Assembly: GCF_029892785.1 (NCBI RefSeq)
Contig: NZ_JARXXA010000021.1
Coordinates: 1 to 64,000 of the forward strand
From: Parabacteroides sp. PH5-46
GTDB taxonomy: Bacteria > Bacteroidota > Bacteroidia > Bacteroidales > Tannerellaceae
Reading direction: 5' to 3'
Length of the DNA: 64,000 nt
The notes below the pieces were generated by a model. The model saw nothing but the letters and a program-made list of their open reading frames with translations, was not told where the DNA came from and made no database searches. Below are positions 8,118 through 17,261 of the stretch, one piece after another (position 1 is the stretch's first letter; every line of letters starts with the position of its first letter). Both the position numbers and the translations under genes were made by a program.

Positions 8118-9269
8118 TTATTGCTTCTTCAACTTCGGAGCCAAAAAGGCAAGGTAAAGGACGGCAAGGCTTAGTATAATAAGGGCTCCCGTTTGGGTTC
8201 CCATAGCATCGGTCGTTATACCCATCAGCAAGGGGAAGATAGTACCGCCGAATAGCCCCATAATCATCAGTCCCGAGACTTCATTCTTATGTTCCGGCAG
8301 ACGAAGCATGGCTTGTGAAAGGATAATCGGGAACAGATTGGAATTGCCCACGCCAATACAGGCTATGCAGACATAAATCGGCAGCAGGGAATGGAAGACA
8401 AATAGCCCGCCAAAGCCGATCACCAGCAAAGCTACGCTGACGATAAAAAACATCTTCTGCGAATATTTAGCCAGGATAAAGGTTCCGGCCAGACAGCCTA
8501 TCGTACGGAAAAGGAAGTAAAGGCTGGTGGCATAACCGGCATCCGACAGCGGCATCCCCAAGCGCTCTATCAATATCTTCGGAGCCGTTACATTTACACC
8601 CACATCTATTCCTACATGGCACATAATACCCAGGAACGAGAGTAGTACAATTTTGTCACCCAATAAGGCGAAACATTCAGCAAAAGTAGACGTTTTCCCT
8701 TCTTCGTCCTGTTCTTTGATCTGTGTCAGCCCCAGCCATATAATCGCCGCAACTGCTACTACCATAAAGATAGGATACAGATACTTCCAGTCGTTGAACT
8801 GAGCCGCCGCCCAGGCAGCAATAATAGGCGCCAGGAAAGAGGCGATCGCTTTTACAAACTGCCCAAGCGTAAGCGAACTGGCCAGACGCTCATTGCTCAC
8901 GATATTAGACAGCAAAGGATTAATAGATACCTGCATCAGCGCGTTACCAATACCCAATAGTGAGAAGGAGAGCAACATCGAGACAAAGGAGTAATGAATC
9001 GTCGGCAGTATCAGCGATACAATGGTTACCGCCAGGCTGATCAGCACTGTCTTGCGGCGTCCGATCCGGTTCATCAGCATGCCGGTAGGTACCGAGCAGA
9101 TCAGGAACCAGAAGAAAACCATCGACGGAAACAGATTAGCCAGCGTATCCGACAAGTCGAAGTCAGCTTTTACATAATTAGTGGCAATACCCACCAGGTC
9201 TACAAATCCCATCACGAAGAATGACAGCATGACCGGGATTATCTTCCAATACATATTTTTATCTTTCAT
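8118..9269 (-). CDS. MFS sugar transporter of the fructan locus (FucP-like)
   Basis: A 383-residue major facilitator with twelve hydrophobic segments. The MFS loop motif after helix 2 is visible (GMLMNRIGRRKTVLISL). Relatives are fucose/glucose-type permeases of the inner membrane. Position directly after the fructokinase, with a 4-bp gap, says it carries fructose into the cytoplasm for that kinase, as in the Bacteroides thetaiotaomicron fructan locus. I use the start at 9269 (MKDKNMYWK); the longer frame would run back into the kinase gene. Confidence 0.88.
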   Translation of the reverse strand: MKDKNMYWKIIPVMLSFFVMGFVDLVGIATNYVKADFDLSDTLANLFPSMVFFWFLICSVPTGMLMNRIGRRKTVLISLAVTIVSLILPTIHYSFVSMLLSFSLLGIGNALMQVSINPLLSNIVSNERLASSLTLGQFVKAIASFLAPIIAAWAAAQFNDWKYLYPIFMVVAVAAIIWLGLTQIKEQDEEGKTSTFAECFALLGDKIVLLSFLGIMCHVGIDVGVNVTAPKILIERLGMPLSDAGYATSLYFLFRTIGCLAGTFILAKYSQKMFFIVSVALLVIGFGGLFVFHSLLPIYVCIACIGVGNSNLFPIILSQAMLRLPEHKNEVSGLMIMGLFGGTIFPLLMGITTDAMGTQTGALIILSLAVLYLAFLAPKLKKQ

Positions 9270-9273
9270 GGTA

Positions 9274-10134
9274 TTATTTGTTGGGGTAAGGAGGCCATGC
9301 TCCTTGTTTGGTACATACATAAGCTGCTATATCAACAGCTGTTTGATGAGCTTCGCGCAGCGGTTTGCCGTTTAGTATCGAATGTACAAAGGCTCCGGAA
9401 AAAGCATCTCCGGCACCTACGGTATCCGCTACCGTTACTTTCGGTGTTTGAATGGTGGACTGCTCGCTTGCAGTGTATATCGTACTGAAGTCGCTTCCTG
9501 CCGTAAGGATCATGTACCGCAAGGCATATTTTTCGATAAACAGGCGACATATCTCATCCGTACTTCCTTTCAGGTCGAACATTTGGCAAATCAGTTCCAG
9601 TTCCTCATCATTGATCTTAAATACGTTTGCTTTTTGCAGACAAGCTTCTATCAATTCTTTGGTATAGAAATGCTGGCGGATATTGATGTCGAAGAAGCGC
9701 AAACTTGCTGCCGGAGCATAATTGAGCAAAGCAGTGATCGTTTCGCGTGAAACGGTTGCCCGCTGAGCCAAGGTGCCGAAGCAAACCGCATCGGCCCTTT
9801 TCACCAAGTCAATCGCTCCCTGTGTAAGGGGGATGTAGTCCCAGGCTACTCCTTCTACGATGGTATAGGTGGGTTTTCCTTTATTATCCAGTTCTACCAG
9901 GACATTCCCGGTAGGATGTTCTACGGTTTCGATGCAATGGCGGATATGGTTTTTCTCCAATACCTGAAGAATCTCCGTCCCGAACACATCATTGCCTACA
10001 GCGCTGATAGCGTAGCCTTCCGAGCCCAGTTGGCTGGCATGATACACAAAATTGATAGGGGCTCCTCCGGCCTTCTTCTCATTGGGAAATACGTCCCAAA
10101 GCAATTCTCCTATTCCTACTACTGTTGGATTCAT
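9274..10134 (-). CDS. Fructokinase, PfkB family
   Basis: A 286-residue cytoplasmic kinase expected to phosphorylate fructose released from fructans. The PfkB/ribokinase signatures are clear: GELLWDVFPNEKKAGGAPIN near the N-terminus, and the catalytic C-terminal motif DTVGAGDAFSGAFVH with the base Asp in GAGD. The length is usual for bacterial fructokinases. It lies between GH32 and the transporter on the same strand. The 16-bp gap to GH32 holds an AT-rich tandem of TTAATGG-like words. Confidence 0.92.
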   Translation of the reverse strand: MNPTVVGIGELLWDVFPNEKKAGGAPINFVYHASQLGSEGYAISAVGNDVFGTEILQVLEKNHIRHCIETVEHPTGNVLVELDNKGKPTYTIVEGVAWDYIPLTQGAIDLVKRADAVCFGTLAQRATVSRETITALLNYAPAASLRFFDINIRQHFYTKELIEACLQKANVFKINDEELELICQMFDLKGSTDEICRLFIEKYALRYMILTAGSDFSTIYTASEQSTIQTPKVTVADTVGAGDAFSGAFVHSILNGKPLREAHQTAVDIAAYVCTKQGAWPPYPNK

Positions 10135-10150
10135 ATCTAATGGTTAATGG

Positions 10151-11953
10151 TTAATGATTAACGATTAATGGATATACCGTTAACGAGCTTACAGTATATG
10201 AGCCGCCTGTGCTGTGGAAGCGGAGGCTATTGTAAGGTTCTTCCGGGAATACGATATTTGTCATGACAAATTCTCCTTTTCCGTCGAAGGCTTCTACGCT
10301 TGATTTGTCTACAAACAAACGGATCGTATAGGTTTTACTCTCCGGAGCCGGAGCCGTTGTAGCACAAGGGAAAGACGAGCTGAAGTTTACCTCCCCGCTG
10401 TTGCGTCTATCCATTGTAAAGGTATTATCAAGAGTGCTATAGAACATCTTTACTGTCTCTCCTTTGGAATTGAGCAGGTCAAAACCAATGATACGGGCAT
10501 TGTTATTGCGGAAGGTGATTTCAACTTCATAGCTCCCTTGATTAGCGGGCAATAAAGAGTTTATTTCCTTCTCGCCATTTACTGTAAACGAGCTTTTCTT
10601 CTCTGCCTTTCCACGGGCTTTCAGCAGTTCGGGTGATGGGGTACTGCTCAGATAGGTCTCCCCGTTTTTTACATACAACTCAAGGTCGCGCGGAACGGAA
10701 TTGGCCGAACGGTATTGCTTTGTAGGAACATCGTTGGCGTATTGCCAGTTGCTCATCCAGGCAATCGCGATCGTGCGGTTGGCAGGCGCGTTGCTCCAGG
10801 TTACTGTTGCGTAATGATCCTTTCCCCAGTCCATCCATTTCGTAATGCTGGGCGATTCGTTTACAAAGGTTTTCCCATCAAAAGTTCCTGTGAAATACTG
10901 CGTGGCAGAACCTCCGAAAGGCCCGACGGGGTTGATGTTGCAGATCAGCACCCATTTCTTTTGATTCGTGCCCTTGACCGGCAGTTCAAACAAGTCCGGA
11001 CATTCCCATACACCTTCATGCGCGCCCATTCCTTCGCCAAAGCTGCTTTCATACGTCCAGTCTTTCAGGTTAGGAGATGAGAATAGCTGCATTTCCTGAC
11101 CTACTGCCAGAATCATAACCCATTTGTTTGTTTCTTTATACCAGAACACTTTCGGGTCGCGGAAGTCTCTTGCATTAGCCGTTAACACAGGGTTTTTATC
11201 ATACTTCGTAAAGCTACGCCCGTTATCATTGCTATAAGCGACACATTGCGTCTGACCGAATCCTTCGGAGGTGTAAAAGGCTACAATAGCGCCACGTCCA
11301 AAACCTGCTGTGTTGTTTTCGTCCACTACAGCGCTGCCACTGAAGATGGCTCCCAGGTCATCCCTGTCGATAGCAACCGGCAGGTGCTCCCAGTTTGTCA
11401 GGTCTTTACTCACGGCATGTCCCCAGTGCATATTTCCCCACATAGAGCCGTATGGATTGTGTTGGTAGAACAAATGATATTCGCCGTCTTTATATACCAT
11501 TCCGTTGGGATCATTCATCCATCCCCATTGAGGAGAGAAATGATAGGTCGGGCGATGCTTCTCCCTGTTCGACGTATCAAACGTATCCGATAGCTTCATT
11601 TCCTTCCAGCAAACGGCAGACTCAGGTACTCCCGGGCAGTTAAACAAAATTGTCTCTCCTTTCCAGGCTGATAAGTCAACCGGCACGAAATAATCAACCT
11701 TGTTTACCGCCAGACGGACATCGAGCCCTTTTACCATCTCATTGTCCACCAAAATATTAACCCACGAGTTGTCTGCACCTTCTTCTACCGGAAGCAATAA
11801 ATACTTCCGGGGAGTTTCGATCCGCACCTGCGAGCGTTGGTCCCCCAGGTAATGAACTTCCAAGCCCTTCTCCTGTGCCTGTGCTGTTGCACCAAGCAGA
11901 AACAGAGCTGCCATACATGCGATTGTAATTTTCTTTTTATTCTTTGTGTTCAT
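10151..11953 (-). CDS. Glycoside hydrolase family 32, fructan beta-fructosidase
   Basis: A 600-residue secreted enzyme that hydrolyses fructosyl linkages in levan, inulin or sucrose. The signal peptide ends near residue 26 (ATAQAQ). Residues 30-125 form the extra N-terminal beta module found in Bacteroidota GH32 (DUF4980). The five-bladed catalytic domain follows with nucleophile Asp148 (WMNDPNG), transition-state Asp266 (RDPK) and acid/base Glu317 (ECPD). The C-terminal beta-sandwich spans about 455-600, ending near SSVEAFDG. There is no lipobox, so a periplasmic exo-acting enzyme is the best guess. Linkage preference cannot be read from sequence. Confidence 0.93.
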   Translation of the reverse strand: MNTKNKKKITIACMAALFLLGATAQAQEKGLEVHYLGDQRSQVRIETPRKYLLLPVEEGADNSWVNILVDNEMVKGLDVRLAVNKVDYFVPVDLSAWKGETILFNCPGVPESAVCWKEMKLSDTFDTSNREKHRPTYHFSPQWGWMNDPNGMVYKDGEYHLFYQHNPYGSMWGNMHWGHAVSKDLTNWEHLPVAIDRDDLGAIFSGSAVVDENNTAGFGRGAIVAFYTSEGFGQTQCVAYSNDNGRSFTKYDKNPVLTANARDFRDPKVFWYKETNKWVMILAVGQEMQLFSSPNLKDWTYESSFGEGMGAHEGVWECPDLFELPVKGTNQKKWVLICNINPVGPFGGSATQYFTGTFDGKTFVNESPSITKWMDWGKDHYATVTWSNAPANRTIAIAWMSNWQYANDVPTKQYRSANSVPRDLELYVKNGETYLSSTPSPELLKARGKAEKKSSFTVNGEKEINSLLPANQGSYEVEITFRNNNARIIGFDLLNSKGETVKMFYSTLDNTFTMDRRNSGEVNFSSSFPCATTAPAPESKTYTIRLFVDKSSVEAFDGKGEFVMTNIVFPEEPYNSLRFHSTGGSYTVSSLTVYPLIVNH

Positions 11954-11975
11954 GGTACTATAAATTTAAGTCTGC

Positions 11976-13700
11976 TTACCAGCCGTAATTTTGCTGATAC
12001 AATTTTTTGCTGAAATTAATCTGTGCTTTTGGAATTGGGAAATATTCGTCCCTGTTTTTTGTGAATTTCGCTTCCTGTAGGTAAGCGCCTCTGCGGGTCT
12101 TTTCCGTTTCCAGATATTTATTAACCGTTTCGGCGGCTACTCCCCAGCGCACCAGGTCGAAGAAGCGATGCCCTTCCTGTGAAAATTCCAAACGTCTTTC
12201 AAAGCGTAAGGCCTTGCGTGCGAAGTCCTGTGTCCAGGCCGGACAGTTTTCACCCGGTTTGTAGAGGGCAACCACATATTTACCAACAGGATCTCCCTGT
12301 ACGTCCACCAGCTTTGCCGTACTATTAGCCGCCCGTTGACGAATGGCATTGATTAACGGAAGGGCTTCTGCCTGCCGCCCCAACTCGATCAGAGCTTCTG
12401 CCTGCCAGAGCAATACATCGTCGTAACGGATCACATCCCGGTTCTTAGAGCTCGACATAAAAGGGTCTGCTTTCGCAAAACAAGGACAATCGGGCAATAC
12501 CGTTTCCTTCATAGACATAAACGCACCGTACGTCTGCGGGCTGCGGTTCCAGTCTTCCTGGAAGAGAAACTCCGGATTATACTTGTAAGGCAGTCCGGGG
12601 ATAGCAACAGTATGATTCAAGCGCGGATCGACATTATTCTGCAACAAATCGTCGGGAGTAGAGATATTTTTATCGTTAAAAGTATCGAGTAAGGGCAAGC
12701 CGTTATTGTCTGTCCGGAACGCATTTACCATATTTTGTGTAGGCTGATGGAAGCCGCAGCAACCGTATTCCGGGTTCATCGGATGGTTCAGCATCGCTCC
12801 CCAGTCCAGACGTCCTCTCAAAGTACCATCACTATGTGAGTGTTGGATAGCAAAGATAGACTCTACGCCATTCTCCGTTTCGCAAAGGAAGTTATTGGCG
12901 AAATCCTCAGCCAGCGAATACTTCCCGCCCAGATCCTTGCAAAGTGTTACTACCTCCTCTAGTTTTGTTTTGTTGATGTTAACAACATTGTGTTTCTCGT
13001 CTTGCTCATACGCTGAGTAAAGCAGGGCTTTGGCCAGATAGGCTTTCGCCATTCCTCCGTTCGCACGTCCTCTGTCTTCGTTAAAGTCCGGCAGGTTCTC
13101 TGCTGCAAAGCGAAATTCGGCAACAATCTTGTCCCATAATTCCTGACTGCTATAAGCTACGTTCGAGACGTTGATATATTCCTCTGTCGGGATGGTTTCG
13201 TCTACATAGGGCACGTGCTTAAACAATATCTTCAGCTCAAAGTAATAATGCGCACGCAGGAAACGCATCTCGGCTTCCCGTATTTTCTTTTTGGGATAGT
13301 CTGCTTCATTTGCTTCCACAATACGTACCAAGGCATCGTTCGCACGTGCGATGTTGATGTACTGGCCATACCATTTCTGATCCAGGTAACCCAAGTCGTC
13401 ACGCATGTAGACAAAGGTTTCAAAAACGTTGAAGTCGCCCATATCACCCGGGCCGTCGCCGCCTTTGTGGGAGTCGCCGCTCCTCAGGTCGCCATAAGGC
13501 CAGGGGGCGTTCATACCCCGTTGATAATTGTCATTACCTAAAGAAGAATAGGCGGCAATAACCATTTTCTCTATCTCGTCGGGAGTGTTCAAATCATCGG
13601 AAGAAGCAACTCCTTTGGGTGATTCGTCTAAGAAGGAATCACAGGCTACCATGGGAAGTAAGAAGGCGGCAGCTATTGTTATATATTTGAATGTTTTCAT
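11976..13700 (-). CDS. SusD/RagB family outer-membrane glycan-binding lipoprotein
   Basis: A 574-residue lipoprotein with lipobox LPMVAC (Cys20). TPR-like helical regions and SusD family blocks are visible: KWYGQYINIARANDAL, AEMRFLRAHYYFEL, the late RFERRLEFSQEGHRFFDLVRW and the C-terminal YFPIPKAQINFSKKLYQQNYGW. It caps the SusC barrel and binds extracellular fructan. It follows susC after 48 bp and precedes GH32 by 22 bp, so the three form one transcript. Confidence 0.94.
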   Translation of the reverse strand: MKTFKYITIAAAFLLPMVACDSFLDESPKGVASSDDLNTPDEIEKMVIAAYSSLGNDNYQRGMNAPWPYGDLRSGDSHKGGDGPGDMGDFNVFETFVYMRDDLGYLDQKWYGQYINIARANDALVRIVEANEADYPKKKIREAEMRFLRAHYYFELKILFKHVPYVDETIPTEEYINVSNVAYSSQELWDKIVAEFRFAAENLPDFNEDRGRANGGMAKAYLAKALLYSAYEQDEKHNVVNINKTKLEEVVTLCKDLGGKYSLAEDFANNFLCETENGVESIFAIQHSHSDGTLRGRLDWGAMLNHPMNPEYGCCGFHQPTQNMVNAFRTDNNGLPLLDTFNDKNISTPDDLLQNNVDPRLNHTVAIPGLPYKYNPEFLFQEDWNRSPQTYGAFMSMKETVLPDCPCFAKADPFMSSSKNRDVIRYDDVLLWQAEALIELGRQAEALPLINAIRQRAANSTAKLVDVQGDPVGKYVVALYKPGENCPAWTQDFARKALRFERRLEFSQEGHRFFDLVRWGVAAETVNKYLETEKTRRGAYLQEAKFTKNRDEYFPIPKAQINFSKKLYQQNYGW

Positions 13701-13748
13701 GTCTGTATATAATGATTAATTGTTTATTGTCAATTATTAATTAGAAGA

Positions 13749-16700
13749 TTAGAAGGATACATTAAGCCCGAACGTAAAGGAGCGGGGAACGGGATAGGCG
13801 AAACGAGGTGTTTCCGGGTCTACTCCTGTAAAGGCATCTTTGCCCCAGCCCTTCTTAATGGTCAGCAGGTTCTGGCCGGAGAGGTAAATGCGTGCATTTT
13901 GTATGCGTACGCCCCTCAGCCAATTTTCAGGCAAGCGGTAACCAATCTCGAAGTTAGCCAACTTGAGAAAAGAGGTATTCTCTACAAAATAGTCGGACGT
14001 ACGTATTTCGTTGTTCACATCACTGCCGGAAACAGCCGGTATGCTGGTGTTTGTATTGTCCGGACGCCATCCGTCAAGCAGGCGTGTGCCATAGTTTTGT
14101 CCACCGAAGAAGCCGTAGAAGTCGGTAAATTCTTTCAGCCAGTTGTAGGTGTAAGATCCTACCTGCCCGTTCCAGAACATTGAGAAGTCAAAGTTCCTCC
14201 AAGAGGCGGCTACATTTAAACCATACAAGAAATCCGGATCTTCAACGCCCAGCCAGGTACGGTCTTCGTCCGTTATCTTCTTGTCATCATTCAGATCTTT
14301 ATAGCGTATACGTCCCAGCCCTTTACCCGGTTGGTCGGCATGTGCGTCTACTTCTTCCTGTGTCTGGAAAAGTCCGTCGGTTACATAGCCGAAAAGAGAT
14401 TTCCACGGACGGCCCAGGATCGTCTGGTCGTTTCCATTGCCCGGATAAGAGTTGATTACGTCTTCCGGCAATTTGGTAATCTTATTCCTGTAGCTGGCGA
14501 TATTTCCGGTAACAGAGAGGTCTACTTCGCCGATCTTCTGATTGTAGGTAAGTGCAAATTCCAATCCCCAGTTTTCCATGCTGGCACCATTCACATAGCT
14601 GTCACCGCCAAAGCCAATCGTTGCGATGTAAGGAGGCTTCACCAGGATATCATCTGTTTTCTTTAAGAAATAGTCAACGGAACCGACAAACTTCTGGTCT
14701 AACAATCCAAAGTCGATACCCGCATTGTGCTGGGTGGTTGCTTCCCACTTCAGATTAGCGTTCGGACGCTGGGTACGAATGAAGCCGGAAGGTAAGATTC
14801 CCTGGTTATTACCGTAAATATCATAGGCTGTCCCTTGGTCGCGCTCCCAAGTCGGGTCGGTATAATAGCGTGCCTGATAGAGTCCGTATGCGGCATAGTT
14901 GTCGATTTCCTGGTTACCGGTCATCCCCCAGCCATAACGTAGTTTCAAATCGGAAAATACATTTTTTACTCCTTCAAAGAAGCCTTCTTCACTGATACGC
15001 CAGCCAAGTGAAAAGGCAGGGAAGGTTCCCCAGCGGTGGTTCTCTCCAAAACGGGAAGAGCCGTCGCGACGAAGGGTAAAAGATGCCAGGTATTTATTAT
15101 CAAACACATAGTTGATCTTCCCGAAGAAAGAAGACAGGGCATAGGATGTGGCGCTACCATTATTGCGGAAGTTTACTTCTCCGGCATCCAGGTACATATA
15201 GTCCGGCGTTTCCAACACATAACCATCCCGTCCGGCAGACATATTTTCAAACCTGTATTTCAGCATTTCCTGGCCAACCAGTATATCGAAATTATGCTTG
15301 CCCAGATCGAACTTATAATTCAAGGTATTACTGAGTATCCAGTTGCCGCCATAGTTGGAGTGAGTATCCAGCCTGGCTGTTTCGTCGGACAAGAATCCGG
15401 ACTGGTAGCTTTTCTGCATATGGCGCTGCCAGTATGCGGTATAGTCAATTCCCAGCTTAGAACGGAAGTTCAGCCCTTTTATAATTTCCAGGTCCAGACT
15501 TACGTCGCCAAACAAGCGGACTACATCTTTATAGTTATCTTTATTGTCTTCAATCATACGTACGGGATTCTGGCGGTCACTCATATTACTGGCCGGACCT
15601 CCCCAGCCTCCTTCCATGTCATAGACAGGAACCAAGGGCTGTATCAAGCGCGCGCGATCTTGCAGGTTTGCTGCATCAAGAGCCGACTCCCTTGTTTTGG
15701 AAAGAGAGAAGTTTTCGCCTATCGTCAAGCGGTCATTAAATAGCTTGTAGTCGCTGTTTATGCGGGCTACAATGCGGTTGAAGTAAGAGCTTTTGATTGT
15801 CCCCTGATTGCCGTAATAGTCTACAGAAAATAAGGCGCGGCCTTTTTCATTCCCGTTTGTTACCGTTACATTATAGTTCTGAATGAAACCCGTCCGGCTG
15901 ATTTCCTTTACCCAGTCTGTATCCGTAGCTTCCATTGTAGCTACGCCACCTACATAGAGGTATTGCGGCAATATTACTTTGTCTAATACAGCATGTCCGT
16001 TGGCGTTGGTTTGCCAGTCAAACTCGTAGTTTCCGTAATTAGGATCAGTCTTGTCTGTCATAGCTGCCAGCCATTGGGCTTGTCCGCGCTGTTCGGCATT
16101 CAGCAAGTCTACAGAGCGTTGCCATTGAGAGGCTGTTAATGAGGCGCGGAATTCTACATTGGTTCCTCCGGTTTTCCCCTTTTTCGTGGTTACGATGATC
16201 ACACCGTTTGCTGCGCGTGATCCGTAGATACTGGCGGCAGAAGCATCTTTCAATACCTGGATAGACTCAATGTCGGAGGTGGCTATCTCATTCATCGAAC
16301 GAGTGCTAGGAACGCCATCGATAATATACAACGGACGGCTATTTCCCAAGGTAGAGACACCGCGTACCTTTACATCTACATCTCCGGTAGGATTCCCCGT
16401 ATTCGTAATATGTACGCCGGGAACGCGTCCTTGCAGCGACTGCATGGCGTTGCTGGTATTGATGGTTTTGATTTCTTCCATCTTTACTACAGACACGGCA
16501 CCTGTCAAGTCTGCCTTCTTCTGCGAAGAATAACCTGTTACGATGACATCGCTAAGCGCCTGTACGTCTTCAATCAGAATAACCTCTAAGGTCTTTGAAG
16601 CATTTGCCGGAAATTCCTGCGTAATGAAGCCTATATAGCTAATGCTTATCGTTGTTCCCTGGGGCACGTCAATGGAAAAGTTCCCATCTATGTCTGTAAT

Positions 16701-16868
16701 AGTCCCGTTGGTGGTTCCTTTCTGTATGACCGATGCACCAATAACCGGAAAGTTATCCGTGCCTGACAGTACTGTCCCTTTAATGGATACTTGTTGTGCA
16801 AATACAGATTGTGTAATGAACAAGCATACAATCCACACGCACAATTTGCAAAGAAGTGATGTTTTCAT
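13749..16868 (-). CDS. SusC/RagA family TonB-dependent transporter
   Basis: A 1039-residue outer-membrane importer of fructo-oligosaccharides, working with SusD and TonB energy. After the signal peptide (ending VFAQQ) come a carboxypeptidase-regulatory-like domain (about 30-110), the plug (SDVIVTGYSSQKK, then GVSTLGNSRPLYIIDGVP) and the 22-strand barrel ending in aromatic FTFGLNVSF. Start at 16868 (MKTSLL); an in-frame TTG six bases upstream is unlikely. A -7 box TATTTTTG lies at 16918-16911 and paired direct repeats further upstream may bind the hybrid sensor encoded by the next gene. Confidence 0.95.
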   Translation of the reverse strand: MKTSLLCKLCVWIVCLFITQSVFAQQVSIKGTVLSGTDNFPVIGASVIQKGTTNGTITDIDGNFSIDVPQGTTISISYIGFITQEFPANASKTLEVILIEDVQALSDVIVTGYSSQKKADLTGAVSVVKMEEIKTINTSNAMQSLQGRVPGVHITNTGNPTGDVDVKVRGVSTLGNSRPLYIIDGVPSTRSMNEIATSDIESIQVLKDASAASIYGSRAANGVIIVTTKKGKTGGTNVEFRASLTASQWQRSVDLLNAEQRGQAQWLAAMTDKTDPNYGNYEFDWQTNANGHAVLDKVILPQYLYVGGVATMEATDTDWVKEISRTGFIQNYNVTVTNGNEKGRALFSVDYYGNQGTIKSSYFNRIVARINSDYKLFNDRLTIGENFSLSKTRESALDAANLQDRARLIQPLVPVYDMEGGWGGPASNMSDRQNPVRMIEDNKDNYKDVVRLFGDVSLDLEIIKGLNFRSKLGIDYTAYWQRHMQKSYQSGFLSDETARLDTHSNYGGNWILSNTLNYKFDLGKHNFDILVGQEMLKYRFENMSAGRDGYVLETPDYMYLDAGEVNFRNNGSATSYALSSFFGKINYVFDNKYLASFTLRRDGSSRFGENHRWGTFPAFSLGWRISEEGFFEGVKNVFSDLKLRYGWGMTGNQEIDNYAAYGLYQARYYTDPTWERDQGTAYDIYGNNQGILPSGFIRTQRPNANLKWEATTQHNAGIDFGLLDQKFVGSVDYFLKKTDDILVKPPYIATIGFGGDSYVNGASMENWGLEFALTYNQKIGEVDLSVTGNIASYRNKITKLPEDVINSYPGNGNDQTILGRPWKSLFGYVTDGLFQTQEEVDAHADQPGKGLGRIRYKDLNDDKKITDEDRTWLGVEDPDFLYGLNVAASWRNFDFSMFWNGQVGSYTYNWLKEFTDFYGFFGGQNYGTRLLDGWRPDNTNTSIPAVSGSDVNNEIRTSDYFVENTSFLKLANFEIGYRLPENWLRGVRIQNARIYLSGQNLLTIKKGWGKDAFTGVDPETPRFAYPVPRSFTFGLNVSF

Positions 16869-16910
16869 GAGCAATAAATTATTAAGAGTTTAGCAATTAA
16901 ATTCTGCTCA

Positions 16911-17015
16911 CAAAAATAGAGGACAGAAGAAAGACAGGAGATAACAAAACAAGCACAAGCTATGACATTTGTAACATCCCCAAAAGAAAAACGACAGACT
17001 ATAACATTTGTCACA
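16911..17015 (-). promoter_or_regulatory. susC promoter with candidate activator repeats
   Basis: On the minus strand TATTTTTG at 16918-16911 fits the -7 consensus and would start transcription near 16904. Two direct repeats lie upstream: CTATGACATTTGTAACA (16960-16976) and CTATAACATTTGTCACA (16999-17015), 39 bp apart, with a weaker GACATGTGTACA at about 17023-17034. Hybrid two-component regulators of PULs bind direct repeats at such positions, so these are the best candidates for sites of the 17262-19979 regulator. Confidence 0.5.
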
Positions 17016-17125
17016 AAAATACGACATGTGTACATGTTTTTTAATGGTAATGTATTTGCGTCGAAGACGCATGATTTGGAGGATAACTTGGGTGCATTTG
17101 TGACTTTGTATTGTAGGAAATTGTT

Positions 17126-17209
17126 GGCTGACGGCTGTCGGCCAATTGGTCGATAATTATCGGTTAGCTGACCGACAGCTGTCGGCCAACTGGTTGATGG
17201 CTATCAACC
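17126..17209. repeat. Palindromic array, 4 x 18 bp at 22-bp pitch (type B, copy 1)
   Basis: Units are 17126-17143, 17148-17165, 17170-17187 and 17192-17209, separated by AATT, AGCT and AACT. Each unit can fold as a 7-bp stem with a 4-nt loop, for example GGCTGAC-GGCT-GTCGGCC and GGTTGAT-GGCT-ATCAACC. The array is flanked by TGTT on the left and AACA on the right. It lies 53 bp past the stop of the hybrid sensor gene and upstream of the susC promoter. The second unit has three G-T pairs, which favour a plus-strand RNA fold. Function unknown. Confidence 0.85.
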
Positions 17210-17261
17210 AACAGTTTATAGCCATATTTTTTTGTAATAGTATTGATCATTTCCGCAAAAA

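Noticed and set aside
10135-10170. TTAATGG-like tandem words between fructokinase and GH32
   Set aside because: Short AT-rich repetition that partly encodes the GH32 C-terminus; no clear structure or 22-bp pitch.
15036-15743. 235-codon plus-strand frame
   Set aside because: It lies fully antisense inside susC, whose protein is intact and conserved.
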